Origin: Pseudomonadota bacterium
Lineage (GTDB): Bacteria > Pseudomonadota > Gammaproteobacteria > Burkholderiales > Thiobacillaceae
Assembly (NCBI GenBank): GCA_021820845.1
Contig: JAKADC010000009.1
Span: forward strand, 58,288 to 122,287
DNA: 64,000 bases
Direction of reading: 5' to 3'
Shown here: positions 39,404-46,655 of the stretch, piece after piece
How positions within the stretch are numbered: position 1 is the first letter of the stretch
Layout: every line of letters starts with the position of its first letter
Program-made: the position numbers and the translations under genes
Notes under the pieces: generated by a model
Database searches by the model: none
The model's input: only the letters and a program-made list of their open reading frames with translations
Told to the model about the DNA's origin: nothing

Positions 39404-40402
39404 TTAACGAAGGCGCGCCTTCATCGCCGGAGAGACTTCGATCCGCCCGGAGGCGTCGACGGCCAGGTAGTCCGCGATGCCCAGGCGCGCCGCCGTGGCC
39501 GCGAGTTGGGCAGGGCCGCCGATGAAGAGGGGCTTGGACAAGGCGTCGGAGCGCGTGCCGGCGTGCGCGCCCGACATCAGGATCGTCACCGATTGCATGC
39601 CGGACGCGGGCCAGCCGGTGCGCGGGTCGATCAGGTGGCAGTAGCGGCGTCCGCCCGCCTCGAAAAAGCGCTGGTAATCGCCAGACGTGCCGATCGCCTC
39701 GCCGTCGTGAAGGTCGAGCGTCGCGAGCGTGCCGGGCTTGCGCGGATGCTGGATGCCGACGCGCCAGGGGCGGTCGCCGTGGCGTCCGAGCGCGATCACG
39801 TTGCCGCCGATGTTGACCAGGGCGTTCGCCATGCCGTGCGCTTTCAGGATGCGCACGGCCTCATCCAGCGCGTAGCCCTTGGCGTAGCCGCCCAGGTCCA
39901 GCTGCACGGCGGGGTTATCGCTCCAGACGGTGTCGTGCTCGATATGCAGATCGCGCATGCGCGGCGCCGCCTTGACCAGGCGCGCGACGTCGGCGGCGGC
40001 GGGGACCTTGCCCGACGGCGCGTCGGCCTGAAAGCCCCACAGCGCGATCAGCTTGCCGATGGCGGGATCGAACAGGTCGTTCGACGCGGCCGAGTCCGCT
40101 TGCGCGTCGCGCAGCATGGCCGCGAGTTCGGGCGCGACCCGCATCCGCTCGCCTTTGGCCAGCGCGGCGTTGAGCCGGGATAGCTCGCTCGGTTGCCAGG
40201 CGTGGAGCTGGTGGTGAAGCTCGTCGAAGCGCGTCAGCACCGCGGCGATCGCCTGCCGCGCCTGCGGTTCCGGCGCGCCGTAGACGCTGACCTCGACGAG
40301 GGTGCCGAACACGTAGGATTGCTGCTGAACCAGCGGCGGCCGGCTGCAGGCGGCGAGCGCCCACAGCAGCAGAAGCCAGAGACCTTGCCGCGCGATCTTC
40401 AT
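39404..40402 (-). CDS. apbE: FAD:protein FMN transferase (ApbE lipoprotein)
   Basis: Attaches FMN to threonine in target flavoproteins, such as RnfG or NqrC-type subunits, in the periplasm. The 332 residues start with a lipoprotein signal (lipobox ALAAC, Cys19). Family motifs are VQLDLGGYAKGYALDEAV, LVNIGGNV, and the metal-binding HAGTRSDALSKPLFIGG. The usual ALST appears as ALSK. It overlaps gshB by four bases, an unusual partner; the coupling may only reflect operon order. No Rnf or Nqr genes are in the window. Confidence 0.93.
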   Translation of the reverse strand: MKIARQGLWLLLLWALAACSRPPLVQQQSYVFGTLVEVSVYGAPEPQARQAIAAVLTRFDELHHQLHAWQPSELSRLNAALAKGERMRVAPELAAMLRDAQADSAASNDLFDPAIGKLIALWGFQADAPSGKVPAAADVARLVKAAPRMRDLHIEHDTVWSDNPAVQLDLGGYAKGYALDEAVRILKAHGMANALVNIGGNVIALGRHGDRPWRVGIQHPRKPGTLATLDLHDGEAIGTSGDYQRFFEAGGRRYCHLIDPRTGWPASGMQSVTILMSGAHAGTRSDALSKPLFIGGPAQLAATAARLGIADYLAVDASGRIEVSPAMKARLR

Positions 40403-41331
40403 GCGCGTTCCAGCGCTGCGATGAACTGCGCGGCGACGTCGTGTTCCGTCTGCGCGGCAATTTCCTGGAAGCCGGTCGGGCTGGTGACGTTGATCTCGGT
40501 GAGGCAGTCGCCGATGACGTCGAGCCCGGCGAGGAAGATGCCGCGCGCCTGTGCCCACGGCGCGATGGTTTCGGCGATTTCGCGATCGCGCGCCGACAGC
40601 GGCTGCGCGCGGCCGGTGCCGCCGGCGGCGAGGTTGCCGCGCGTCTCGCCGGCCAGGGGAATGCGCGCCAGCGCCCACGGCACGACTTCGCCGTCGATGA
40701 GGAGGATGCGCTTGTCGCCGTCCCGGATCTCGGGCAGGTAGCGCTGCGCCATGATGACCCGGCGACCGCGCCGGGTCAGGGTTTCCAGGATCGCGTTGCG
40801 GTTGGGATCGGCGAGCGTCAGGCGGAAGACGCCGCTGCCGCCCATTTCGGTGAGCGGCTTGACGATGATGTCGTGGTGCTCGGCCAGGAAGTCCCCGATG
40901 TCCGCCGCGTCGGCGGAGACCAGCGTGGGCGCGACGAATTGCGGGAAATTGAAAATGGCGAGCTTCTCGTTGAAGTCGCGCAGGCACGCCGGGCGATTGA
41001 GCACCCGTGCGCCGTTGGCTTCGGCGACGCCGAGCAGGTGGGTGGCGAGCAGGTAGTCGGTGTCGACCGGCGGGTCGGTGCGCATCACCACTGCATCGAA
41101 GTCCTTCAGCATGCGGTCGTTCGTTTCGGCCACGCGGTACCAGTCGTGCCCGGCGCGCACCTCGAGCGCTTCGCAGGCGGTACGGGCGAGGCCGTCGGCC
41201 ACATACAGCTGCCGCGCTTCCGCCGCGGACACCTCGTGGCCGCGTGCCGCCGCCGCGCGCATCATCGCGACCGAGCTGTCCTTGTAGTGCTTGAGGCCGA
41301 CGAGCGGATCGACGACGAACAGCAGCTTCAT
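40399..41331 (-). CDS. gshB: Glutathione synthetase
   Basis: ATP-grasp ligase joining gamma-glutamylcysteine and glycine. The 310 residues match E. coli GshB (316). Motifs include MRTDPPVDTDYLLATHLL, the N-lobe RPACLRDFNEKLAIFNFP, the ATP-binding VKPLTEMGGSGVFRL and the C-terminal CLTEINVTSPTGFQEI. It overlaps gshA upstream and apbE downstream by four bases each. Confidence 0.96.
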   Translation of the reverse strand: MKLLFVVDPLVGLKHYKDSSVAMMRAAAARGHEVSAAEARQLYVADGLARTACEALEVRAGHDWYRVAETNDRMLKDFDAVVMRTDPPVDTDYLLATHLLGVAEANGARVLNRPACLRDFNEKLAIFNFPQFVAPTLVSADAADIGDFLAEHHDIIVKPLTEMGGSGVFRLTLADPNRNAILETLTRRGRRVIMAQRYLPEIRDGDKRILLIDGEVVPWALARIPLAGETRGNLAAGGTGRAQPLSARDREIAETIAPWAQARGIFLAGLDVIGDCLTEINVTSPTGFQEIAAQTEHDVAAQFIAALERA

Positions 41332-42623
41332 GCGGCCGCCGCGTTTTCGGCTTCGTTGAGCGCCTCGTCGAGTTCGATGCTGGCGGCGAGCATCGCCAGC
41401 CGCGCGATCACGCCGTAGGCATAGAAGCGGTTGGGGGTGGCGTCGGGGTTGGCGCTGCGATCGGGCGTGAGGCAGGTTTCGTCGAACGCGAGCGGCACGA
41501 AGTGCATGCCGGGGCTGTTGAGGTTTTCGTCCGCCCCGCGCCCCGTGTGCACGCGATAGAAGCCGCCGACGACGAAGTGGTCGAGCATGTAGACGACCGG
41601 TTCGGCGACCGCGTCGTTGATGCTCTCGAAGGTGTAGACGCCCTCCTGGATGAGCACCTCGCTGAACGTGAGGCCTTCCTTGCCGACCGCCATCTTGTTG
41701 CGCTGCTTGCGGTTGAGTTCGCGCACGTCGTCGGGCGACTTCACGCTCATGATGCCCATGCCGTAGGTTCCGGCGTCCGCCTTGACGATGACGAAGGGCG
41801 GCTGGTCGATGCCGTATTCGTCGTATTTCACGCGGATCTTCTTCAGCATCTCGTCGACCTTCTCCGCGAGGCAGTCCTCGCCCTGGCGCGCCTGGAAGTC
41901 GATCTTGCCGCAGTGGTTGTAATAGGGATCGATCAGCCACGGGTCGATGCCGACCAGACGTGCGAATTCGACGGCGACATTCTGATAGGCGGCGAAGTGG
42001 CGCGATTTGCGGCGGGTTCCCCACCCCGCGTGAAGCGGCGGCATGATGGTCTGCTCGATGCCCTGGAGGATGTCGGGCACGCCGGCCGAGAGATCGTTGT
42101 TGAGCAGCACCGCGCAGGGATCGAAGCCGTCGAGTCCGATGCGATCGCCGCGCCGCACCAGCGGTTCCAGCGTGAGACGTCCGCCCGCCGGGAGCTCGAG
42201 CGTCGTCGGCTGCGTGATTTCGGGGATCAGGGTGCCGATGCGCACGATGAGGCCGGTCTGGCGCAGGATGTGCGCGAGCACCGCGACGTTCTGCAGGTAG
42301 AAGGTGTTGCGCGTATGGTTCTCGGGAATCAGCAGCAGGCGCTGCGCATCGGGACAGATCTTTTCGACCGCGCCCATCGCGGCGTGGATCGAAAGCGACA
42401 TGAAGGCCGGGTTGAGGTTGTTGAAGCCGCCGGGGAACAGGTTGGTGTCGACCGGCGCCAGCTTGAAGCCCGCGTTGCGGATGTCGACCGAGGTGTAGAA
42501 CGGTGCCGACTGCTCCTTCCACTGCTGCCGAAACCAGTGCTCGATGGTCGGCTGGGCGTCGAGAAGGCGTTTTTCCAGTTCCAGCAAGGGGCCGGTGAGT
42601 GCAGTCGTGAGATAAGGAACCAT
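41328..42623 (-). CDS. gshA: Glutamate-cysteine ligase (proteobacterial TIGR02049-like type)
   Basis: Makes gamma-glutamylcysteine, the first step of glutathione synthesis. The sequence is unlike E. coli GshA and resembles the ATP-grasp-like type found in Acidithiobacillus, Thiobacillus and Nitrosomonas: YTSVDIRNAGFKLAPVDTNLFPGGFNNLNPAF, then LLIPENHTRNTFYL and VKADAGTYGMGIM. I chose the ATG at 42623 (MVPYLTTALTGPLLELEKRL, 431 residues) because an ATG 18 codons earlier would overlap the divergent trmL start by 11 bases and adds an odd extension. It couples with gshB by a four-base overlap. Confidence 0.92.
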   Translation of the reverse strand: MVPYLTTALTGPLLELEKRLLDAQPTIEHWFRQQWKEQSAPFYTSVDIRNAGFKLAPVDTNLFPGGFNNLNPAFMSLSIHAAMGAVEKICPDAQRLLLIPENHTRNTFYLQNVAVLAHILRQTGLIVRIGTLIPEITQPTTLELPAGGRLTLEPLVRRGDRIGLDGFDPCAVLLNNDLSAGVPDILQGIEQTIMPPLHAGWGTRRKSRHFAAYQNVAVEFARLVGIDPWLIDPYYNHCGKIDFQARQGEDCLAEKVDEMLKKIRVKYDEYGIDQPPFVIVKADAGTYGMGIMSVKSPDDVRELNRKQRNKMAVGKEGLTFSEVLIQEGVYTFESINDAVAEPVVYMLDHFVVGGFYRVHTGRGADENLNSPGMHFVPLAFDETCLTPDRSANPDATPNRFYAYGVIARLAMLAASIELDEALNEAENAAAA

Positions 42624-42666
42624 AAAATAGGGCTTTCGAAGAAGGTTCCATTTTAGGCCAAGCCGG

Positions 42667-43131
42667 ATGTTTGACATCGTTTTGTTTCAGCCCGAAATCC
42701 CGCCCAACACCGGCAATCTCATCCGCCTCGCGGCCAACACCGGGTGCCGCCTGCATCTGGTCAAGCCGCTCGGTTTCGACCTGTCCGACAAGCAGGTGGC
42801 GCGTGCCGGACTCGATTATCACGACATGGCGTGCGTGACCGTGCACCCCGGCTGGGACGCAGTGCGCGAGGCGCTCGCCGGGCGGCGCTGGCTCGCGCTG
42901 ACCACCAAGGGGACGGCATGCTACGCCGACATCGCCTTTCGCGCGGACGACGTGCTGCTGTTCGGTCCCGAGTCGCGCGGCCTGCCGGCGGAGGTGCTCG
43001 CGCTGTTCGACGCCGAGCATCGCCTGCGCCTGCCGATGCTGCCCGGCTCGCGCAGCATGAACCTGTCGAACGCCGTCAGCGTGACCGTGTTCGAGGCGTG
43101 GCGGCAGAACGGCTTTGCGGGAAGCGCGTAG
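42667..43131 (+). CDS. trmL: tRNA (cytidine/uridine-34-2'-O)-methyltransferase TrmL
   Basis: SPOUT methyltransferase that 2'-O-methylates the wobble base of tRNA-Leu species. The 154 residues match TrmL (157). The opening [23 protein letters not shown], the central [12 protein letters not shown] and the knot [27 protein letters not shown] are diagnostic. It is divergent from gshA and converges with gpsA. trmL near gpsA is also the E. coli neighbourhood (trmL-cysE-gpsA). Confidence 0.96.
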   Translation: MFDIVLFQPEIPPNTGNLIRLAANTGCRLHLVKPLGFDLSDKQVARAGLDYHDMACVTVHPGWDAVREALAGRRWLALTTKGTACYADIAFRADDVLLFGPESRGLPAEVLALFDAEHRLRLPMLPGSRSMNLSNAVSVTVFEAWRQNGFAGSA

Positions 43132-43169
43132 GCGACTCACAACGGCCGGCCGATGCCGAGCAGGGCGGC

Positions 43170-44156
43170 TCAGAACTCGGTCTTGATCACCCGGTTCAGG
43201 AGGGCATCGACCCCCTTGTTCGCCGGCAGGCCGTCGAACAGGATCTGGCAGACGGTGCGGGCGATCGGCATGTCGACGCCGAGCTCGGCCGCCAGCACGG
43301 CGACTTCGCGCGCGGTCGTGACGCCTTCGGCGACGTGTCCGAGGTCGGCGAGGATGGCGTCGAGCTGCTGGCCACGGGCGAGGCGTAGGCCCACCTGGCG
43401 GTTGCGCGACAGGTCGCCGGTGGTGGTGAGGACGAGGTCGCCGAGCCCGGAAAGGCCCATGAAGGTCTCGAAGTGGCCGCCGAGTCCGACGCCGAGGCGC
43501 GTCATTTCGGCCAGGCCGCGGGTGATGAGCGCGGCGCGCGCGTTGTGGCCGAGTTGCAGGCCGTCGCAGATGCCGGCAGCGATCGCCATGACGTTCTTCA
43601 ACGCGCCGCCAAGCTCGACGCCGATGACGTCGTCGTGCGCATAGATCCGCAGGCGCTGTCCGGACAGCGCCTCGGCCAGGCGCTGCGCCAGGGCCGTGTC
43701 GTGCGATGCCAGCGTGAGCGCGGTGGGGTAGCCCTGCGCGACTTCCTGGGCGAAGCTGGGGCCGGACAGCACGCCTGTTTGCACATGCGGGGGCAGCAGG
43801 TCGGCGACGAGCTGATGGGGCAGTTTGCGGCTTCCCGGTTCGAAGCCCTTGCAGACCCAGATCAGCGGCGGCAGCCCGGGGCGCGCGGCCAGCGCAGCCA
43901 GGGTAGGGCGCAGGCCGCCGGTGGGCACGGCGATGACGATGAGCTCGGCCGCATCGACGGCGTGGGCGAGATCGGCGCTGAATTCGAGCGCGTCGGGCAG
44001 GCTGCAGCCCGGCAGGTAGCGCGCATTGACGCGCGCCGCGCGCATGGCGTCGAGCTCGGCCGCGTTGCGCCCCCACAGGATGACGCGATGGTGGGGCGCC
44101 CAGGTCGCCGCCAGCGCGGTGCCCCATGCGCCGGCGCCGAGCACTGCGAGTTTCAT
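43170..44156 (-). CDS. gpsA: Glycerol-3-phosphate dehydrogenase [NAD(P)+]
   Basis: Reduces dihydroxyacetone phosphate to sn-glycerol 3-phosphate for phospholipids. The 328 residues open with the Rossmann [15 protein letters not shown], contain [18 protein letters not shown] and the catalytic Lys in [18 protein letters not shown], and end NRVIKTEF. The ATG at 44156 overlaps the preceding stop (ATGA) and has GGGGCG upstream; an ATG three codons earlier is less likely. Last gene of the secB-SH3-gpsA group. Confidence 0.95.
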   Translation of the reverse strand: MKLAVLGAGAWGTALAATWAPHHRVILWGRNAAELDAMRAARVNARYLPGCSLPDALEFSADLAHAVDAAELIVIAVPTGGLRPTLAALAARPGLPPLIWVCKGFEPGSRKLPHQLVADLLPPHVQTGVLSGPSFAQEVAQGYPTALTLASHDTALAQRLAEALSGQRLRIYAHDDVIGVELGGALKNVMAIAAGICDGLQLGHNARAALITRGLAEMTRLGVGLGGHFETFMGLSGLGDLVLTTTGDLSRNRQVGLRLARGQQLDAILADLGHVAEGVTTAREVAVLAAELGVDMPIARTVCQILFDGLPANKGVDALLNRVIKTEF

Positions 44157-44620
44157 TCGCCCCATACCTCGCGTTCGGGTATCCAGCCGGTCAGGCCGTC
44201 GGCATGCTTCACGGGCACCCAGCCGTCGGCATCGGGCTTGCCCGTGACTTCGAGCAGGACGCCGCGCGCGGCGCGAAACGCGACGGGGGCGGCGGTACGC
44301 GGCTGCTGCCGGACCGTGCCGGCGTCGATCTTGACCATGACGTTCCGTGGACCGCCGAGCGCGGATTTCTCGATCCAGGCGAGGCGACCCGTGTAGTCGC
44401 GCACCTTGACCCAGGCGGCGGTGTCGACAACGACCTCGAGCGGCAGGCCGCTGCCCGCGACCGCCAGTTTTCCGGCGTCGACCGAGGGCGCGTCATACAG
44501 GATGGCGGGGCGTCCGGTGTTGCGATATTCCAGTGCGCTGGCGGAATTCGACAGCGTGATCAGAAGGCCGCCGGCGAGAAGCAGGGCGGCCCGGGACGAC
44601 GGCGGTGTCAGCGGCTTCAA
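44153..44620 (-). CDS. Exported SH3-domain protein (TTG start)
   Basis: A 155-residue protein with a signal peptide ([29 protein letters not shown]) and two bacterial SH3-like segments: [49 protein letters not shown] and a second ending [23 protein letters not shown]. The likely start is TTG at 44620, whose TTGA overlaps the secB stop; no ATG or GTG is near, and reading further upstream runs through secB in another frame. SH3 segments suggest binding to cell wall or other envelope ligands. It is coupled to secB and gpsA by four-base overlaps. Confidence 0.8.
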   Translation of the reverse strand: MKPLTPPSSRAALLLAGGLLITLSNSASALEYRNTGRPAILYDAPSVDAGKLAVAGSGLPLEVVVDTAAWVKVRDYTGRLAWIEKSALGGPRNVMVKIDAGTVRQQPRTAAPVAFRAARGVLLEVTGKPDADGWVPVKHADGLTGWIPEREVWGE

Positions 44621-45072
44621 TGGGTCTGCGCAGGGGCGGCCTGTTGCTGCTGCGCCTGCTGCTGCGCGAACAGCACTTCGAAATTGACCGGGTTCAGCAG
44701 CAGGGGCGGGAAACCCGCGCGGATCACGACGTCGGACACCGTCTCGCGCAGATAGGGGAAGACGATGTTGGGGCAGCCGATGCCGAGCACCATCGGAAGC
44801 TGGTCCTGCGGCACGTGCTCGATGCGGAAGATGCCGGCCTGCGTGCACTCGACGAGGAACATCGTCTTGTCGCCGGTCTTCGCGGTGACGGTGACGGTGA
44901 TGCTGGCGTGGTACAGGTCATCGCCCAGCGCGCGGTTTTCGGTCGACATGTTGACGTCGATCTGCGGCGCTTCGCGCTCCAGATAGACGCCGGGGGCATT
45001 GGGGACTTCGACCGACAGATCCTTGACGTAGAGCTTCTCGATATTGAATACGGGTTGTTGTGCGTCGGCCAT
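44617..45072 (-). CDS. secB: Protein-export chaperone SecB
   Basis: Tetrameric chaperone that keeps preproteins unfolded and delivers them to SecA. The 151 residues contain QPVFNIEKLYVKDLSVEVPNAP, TENRALGDDLYHASITVTVTAK, and IGCPNIVFPYLRETVSDVVIRAGFPPLLLNPVNF, all diagnostic. A Gln-rich C-terminal tail follows. Start at 45072 (MADAQQPVF); an ATG 12 codons earlier lies across the upstream hairpin. secB-gpsA order is conserved with E. coli. Confidence 0.96.
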   Translation of the reverse strand: MADAQQPVFNIEKLYVKDLSVEVPNAPGVYLEREAPQIDVNMSTENRALGDDLYHASITVTVTAKTGDKTMFLVECTQAGIFRIEHVPQDQLPMVLGIGCPNIVFPYLRETVSDVVIRAGFPPLLLNPVNFEVLFAQQQAQQQQAAPAQTH

Positions 45073-45095
45073 GATGTCTCGTCTCGGTGAATAAG

Positions 45096-45117
45096 AAAAC
45101 CGGAGCATGCGCTCCGG
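45096..45117 (-). terminator. Candidate intrinsic terminator between trxC and secB
   Basis: CCGGAGC and GCTCCGG form a seven-base stem with an ATGC-containing loop; on the minus strand it is followed by TTTTCTT. It lies in the 100-base gap after the thioredoxin gene and would separate the thiol/efflux genes from secB-gpsA, or allow partial read-through. Confidence 0.55.
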
Positions 45118-45172
45118 GGACCGGCCTATTTTACACGGGCTTCAAGACCGTTCCATGAATCCGCCGGCCGCG

Positions 45173-45601
45173 TTACTGGACGCCCTGCGACGCCAGCCAG
45201 CGCTTGAGCGCGTGCGCGTCCATCGCGCCCGAGACGCGCGCGGCCTCGGCGCCGTTGCGGAACAGGATGAGGCTGGGGATGCCCTTGATGTGGTGGCGCA
45301 TCGATATCTGCGGATGCGCTTCGGTGTCGACCTTGGCGAAGCGGACGCGCGTCGCCATCTCGGAAGCGACCTGCTGGAACACCGGCGCCATCATCTTGCA
45401 GGGGCCGCACCAGCCGGCCCAGAAGTCGACCAGCACCGGCAGCCCGGCCTTCGCGATGAAGCGGTCGAATGTGTCCGCGTTGAGGTCGACCGGCTTGCCG
45501 GGCAGCAGCGGCGTGCCGCATTTGCCGCATTTGGGCGCATTCGCCAGCCGGTCGTCCGGCACGCGGTTGACGGCGAGGCAGTGGGGGCAGGCGAGTTCCA
45601 T
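45173..45601 (-). CDS. trxC: Zinc-finger thioredoxin (thioredoxin 2)
   Basis: A 142-residue thioredoxin with the N-terminal zinc motif CPHC at 5-8 and CGKC at 25-28, then a thioredoxin domain with active site WCGPC (C65, C68) in LVDFWAGWCGPCKMMAP, and cis-proline in GIPSLILF. This layout is that of TrxC, an oxidative-stress-induced cytosolic thioredoxin. E. coli does not carry trxC between grxC and secB. The start codon is preceded by a 25-base perfect palindrome that contains the AAGGA RBS. Confidence 0.94.
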   Translation of the reverse strand: MELACPHCLAVNRVPDDRLANAPKCGKCGTPLLPGKPVDLNADTFDRFIAKAGLPVLVDFWAGWCGPCKMMAPVFQQVASEMATRVRFAKVDTEAHPQISMRHHIKGIPSLILFRNGAEAARVSGAMDAHALKRWLASQGVQ

Positions 45602-45609
45602 CGGACGAT

Positions 45610-45634
45610 CCTTGAAACGGTGACCGTTTCAAGG
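45610..45634 (-). promoter_or_regulatory. 25-base perfect palindrome covering the trxC ribosome-binding site
   Basis: Twelve-base arms CCTTGAAACGGT and ACCGTTTCAAGG surround one G. On the minus strand the second arm ends CAAGG and continues GATCG, so the AAGGA Shine-Dalgarno, nine bases before the trxC ATG, is inside the structure. It can act either as a DNA operator for a dimeric regulator or as an RNA hairpin that hides the RBS. There is no U run, so it is not a terminator. Confidence 0.6.
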
Positions 45635-45673
45635 TGGAGGCGCGCCGGGCAAATTCAAGCGCCCGGCAAGCGC

Positions 45674-45937
45674 TCAGGCGCCGGCGAGCAGCGGCACGAG
45701 TTTTCCCGCAGCATCGAGCGCGGAGGTGTCGTCGAATCCCCCGACGTGGACGTCGCCGATGAAGACCTGCGGAACGGTGCGGCGTCCGCCGGAACGGGCG
45801 ATCATTTCCTCCTGCTTCGAGGGATCGAGATCGATGCGGATCTTTTCGATCTCGGTGACGCCGCGGCTCTTGAGCAGGCGCTCGGCGGCGACGCAATAGG
45901 GGCACACGGCGGTGCAGTACATGACGACTTTGGGCAT
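45674..45937 (-). CDS. grxC: Glutaredoxin 3
   Basis: An 87-residue monothiol/dithiol oxidoreductase that uses glutathione. The active site is CPYC at 12-15 in VVMYCTAVCPYCVAAERLL, with GRRTVPQVFIGDVHVGGFDD carrying the cis-proline and the GSH-binding GG. An extra Cys at position 8 is present. It sits between the rhodanese and secB side of the cluster as in E. coli (yibN-grxC-secB). Glutathione is supplied by gshA-gshB at 40-42.6 kb. Confidence 0.95.
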   Translation of the reverse strand: MPKVVMYCTAVCPYCVAAERLLKSRGVTEIEKIRIDLDPSKQEEMIARSGGRRTVPQVFIGDVHVGGFDDTSALDAAGKLVPLLAGA

Positions 45938-45962
45938 GGGAGCGTCCTCGTTGCTTGATTGC

Positions 45963-46376
45963 TTACTTGGCGACCGGCAGGTTGGCGCGTTCCCACGCGA
46001 CGATGCCGCCCGCCTGGTTGTACACGGTCTCGAACCCGGCTTTTTTCAGCATGCCGCACGCGCGCGCCGAGCGCTGGCCGGTGCGGCAGGTGACGAGGAT
46101 GGGCTTGGCCTTGAATTTTTCCAGTTCCTGGAGCCGGCCGGACAACTGCCCGAGCGGGATGTGCTTGGCCTTGGGAATATGGCCGGCGGCAAATTCCTTG
46201 TCCTCGCGCACGTCGAGGACCAGCGCGTCGTCGTTGAAAAGACGGGTCGCCTTCAGCGTGTCGGCCTCCTCGATGCCGGAGAGCTTGCTGCCGACGAAGG
46301 ACCACAGCAGCATGATCCCCGATATCGTCACCGCGGCGACCAGCATCCAGTTCTGTTGCAGGAATTGAACGTCCAT
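45963..46376 (-). CDS. Membrane-anchored rhodanese-like sulfurtransferase (YibN-like)
   Basis: A 137-residue protein with one N-terminal membrane helix (about 9-28) and a rhodanese domain. The active-site loop is CRTGQRS with Cys97; a second Cys107 lies ten residues on. ALVLDVREDKEFAAGHIPKAKHIPLGQL is the domain opening. Size, anchor and position next to grxC-secB match E. coli YibN. Rhodaneses bind persulfide on the loop cysteine. It is downstream of the DUF2892 gene by ten bases and upstream of grxC by 25, so probably in the efflux transcript. Confidence 0.92.
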   Translation of the reverse strand: MDVQFLQQNWMLVAAVTISGIMLLWSFVGSKLSGIEEADTLKATRLFNDDALVLDVREDKEFAAGHIPKAKHIPLGQLSGRLQELEKFKAKPILVTCRTGQRSARACGMLKKAGFETVYNQAGGIVAWERANLPVAK

Positions 46377-46386
46377 CGCGCCCTCC

Positions 46387-46605
46387 TTACAGGCCGCAGC
46401 CGGATTTGACGCCGGCTTTTTTCAGCATGAGGTCCATCGGGCAGAAGCGGGTGATGCCCGACTGGAAGAGGTTGAAGCCGACGAAGGCGGTGAACCACAG
46501 CCACGACACGTGGCTCATGTCGACGCTGCCCGTGATGTGGGCGAGCGCCAGCGACAGCATGATGAAAAATCCGGCGATGATGCGGACAAGGCGTTCAACG
46601 GTCAT
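46387..46605 (-). CDS. DUF2892 (YgaP transmembrane-type) small membrane protein
   Basis: A 72-residue protein with two membrane helices (about 8-24 and 34-50) and the DUF2892 end pattern GITRFCPMDLMLKKAGVKSGCG, with Cys55 and Cys70. This is the membrane part of E. coli YgaP, where it is fused to a rhodanese domain. Here the rhodanese is the next gene, ten bases on. The start is ATG at 46605, 50 bases after the RND gene. A role in persulfide or sulfur transfer at the membrane is inferred. Confidence 0.88.
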   Translation of the reverse strand: MTVERLVRIIAGFFIMLSLALAHITGSVDMSHVSWLWFTAFVGFNLFQSGITRFCPMDLMLKKAGVKSGCGL

Positions 46606-46655
46606 GGGCGATTCCTGAAATCGAAAATGAACAATTATAGGCGTCCCCGTTTTTA

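Noticed and set aside
42624..42677. Longer gshA N-terminus from the ATG at 42677
   Set aside because: It would overlap the divergent trmL start by 11 bases and adds residues not expected for the family; the ATG at 42623 fits better.
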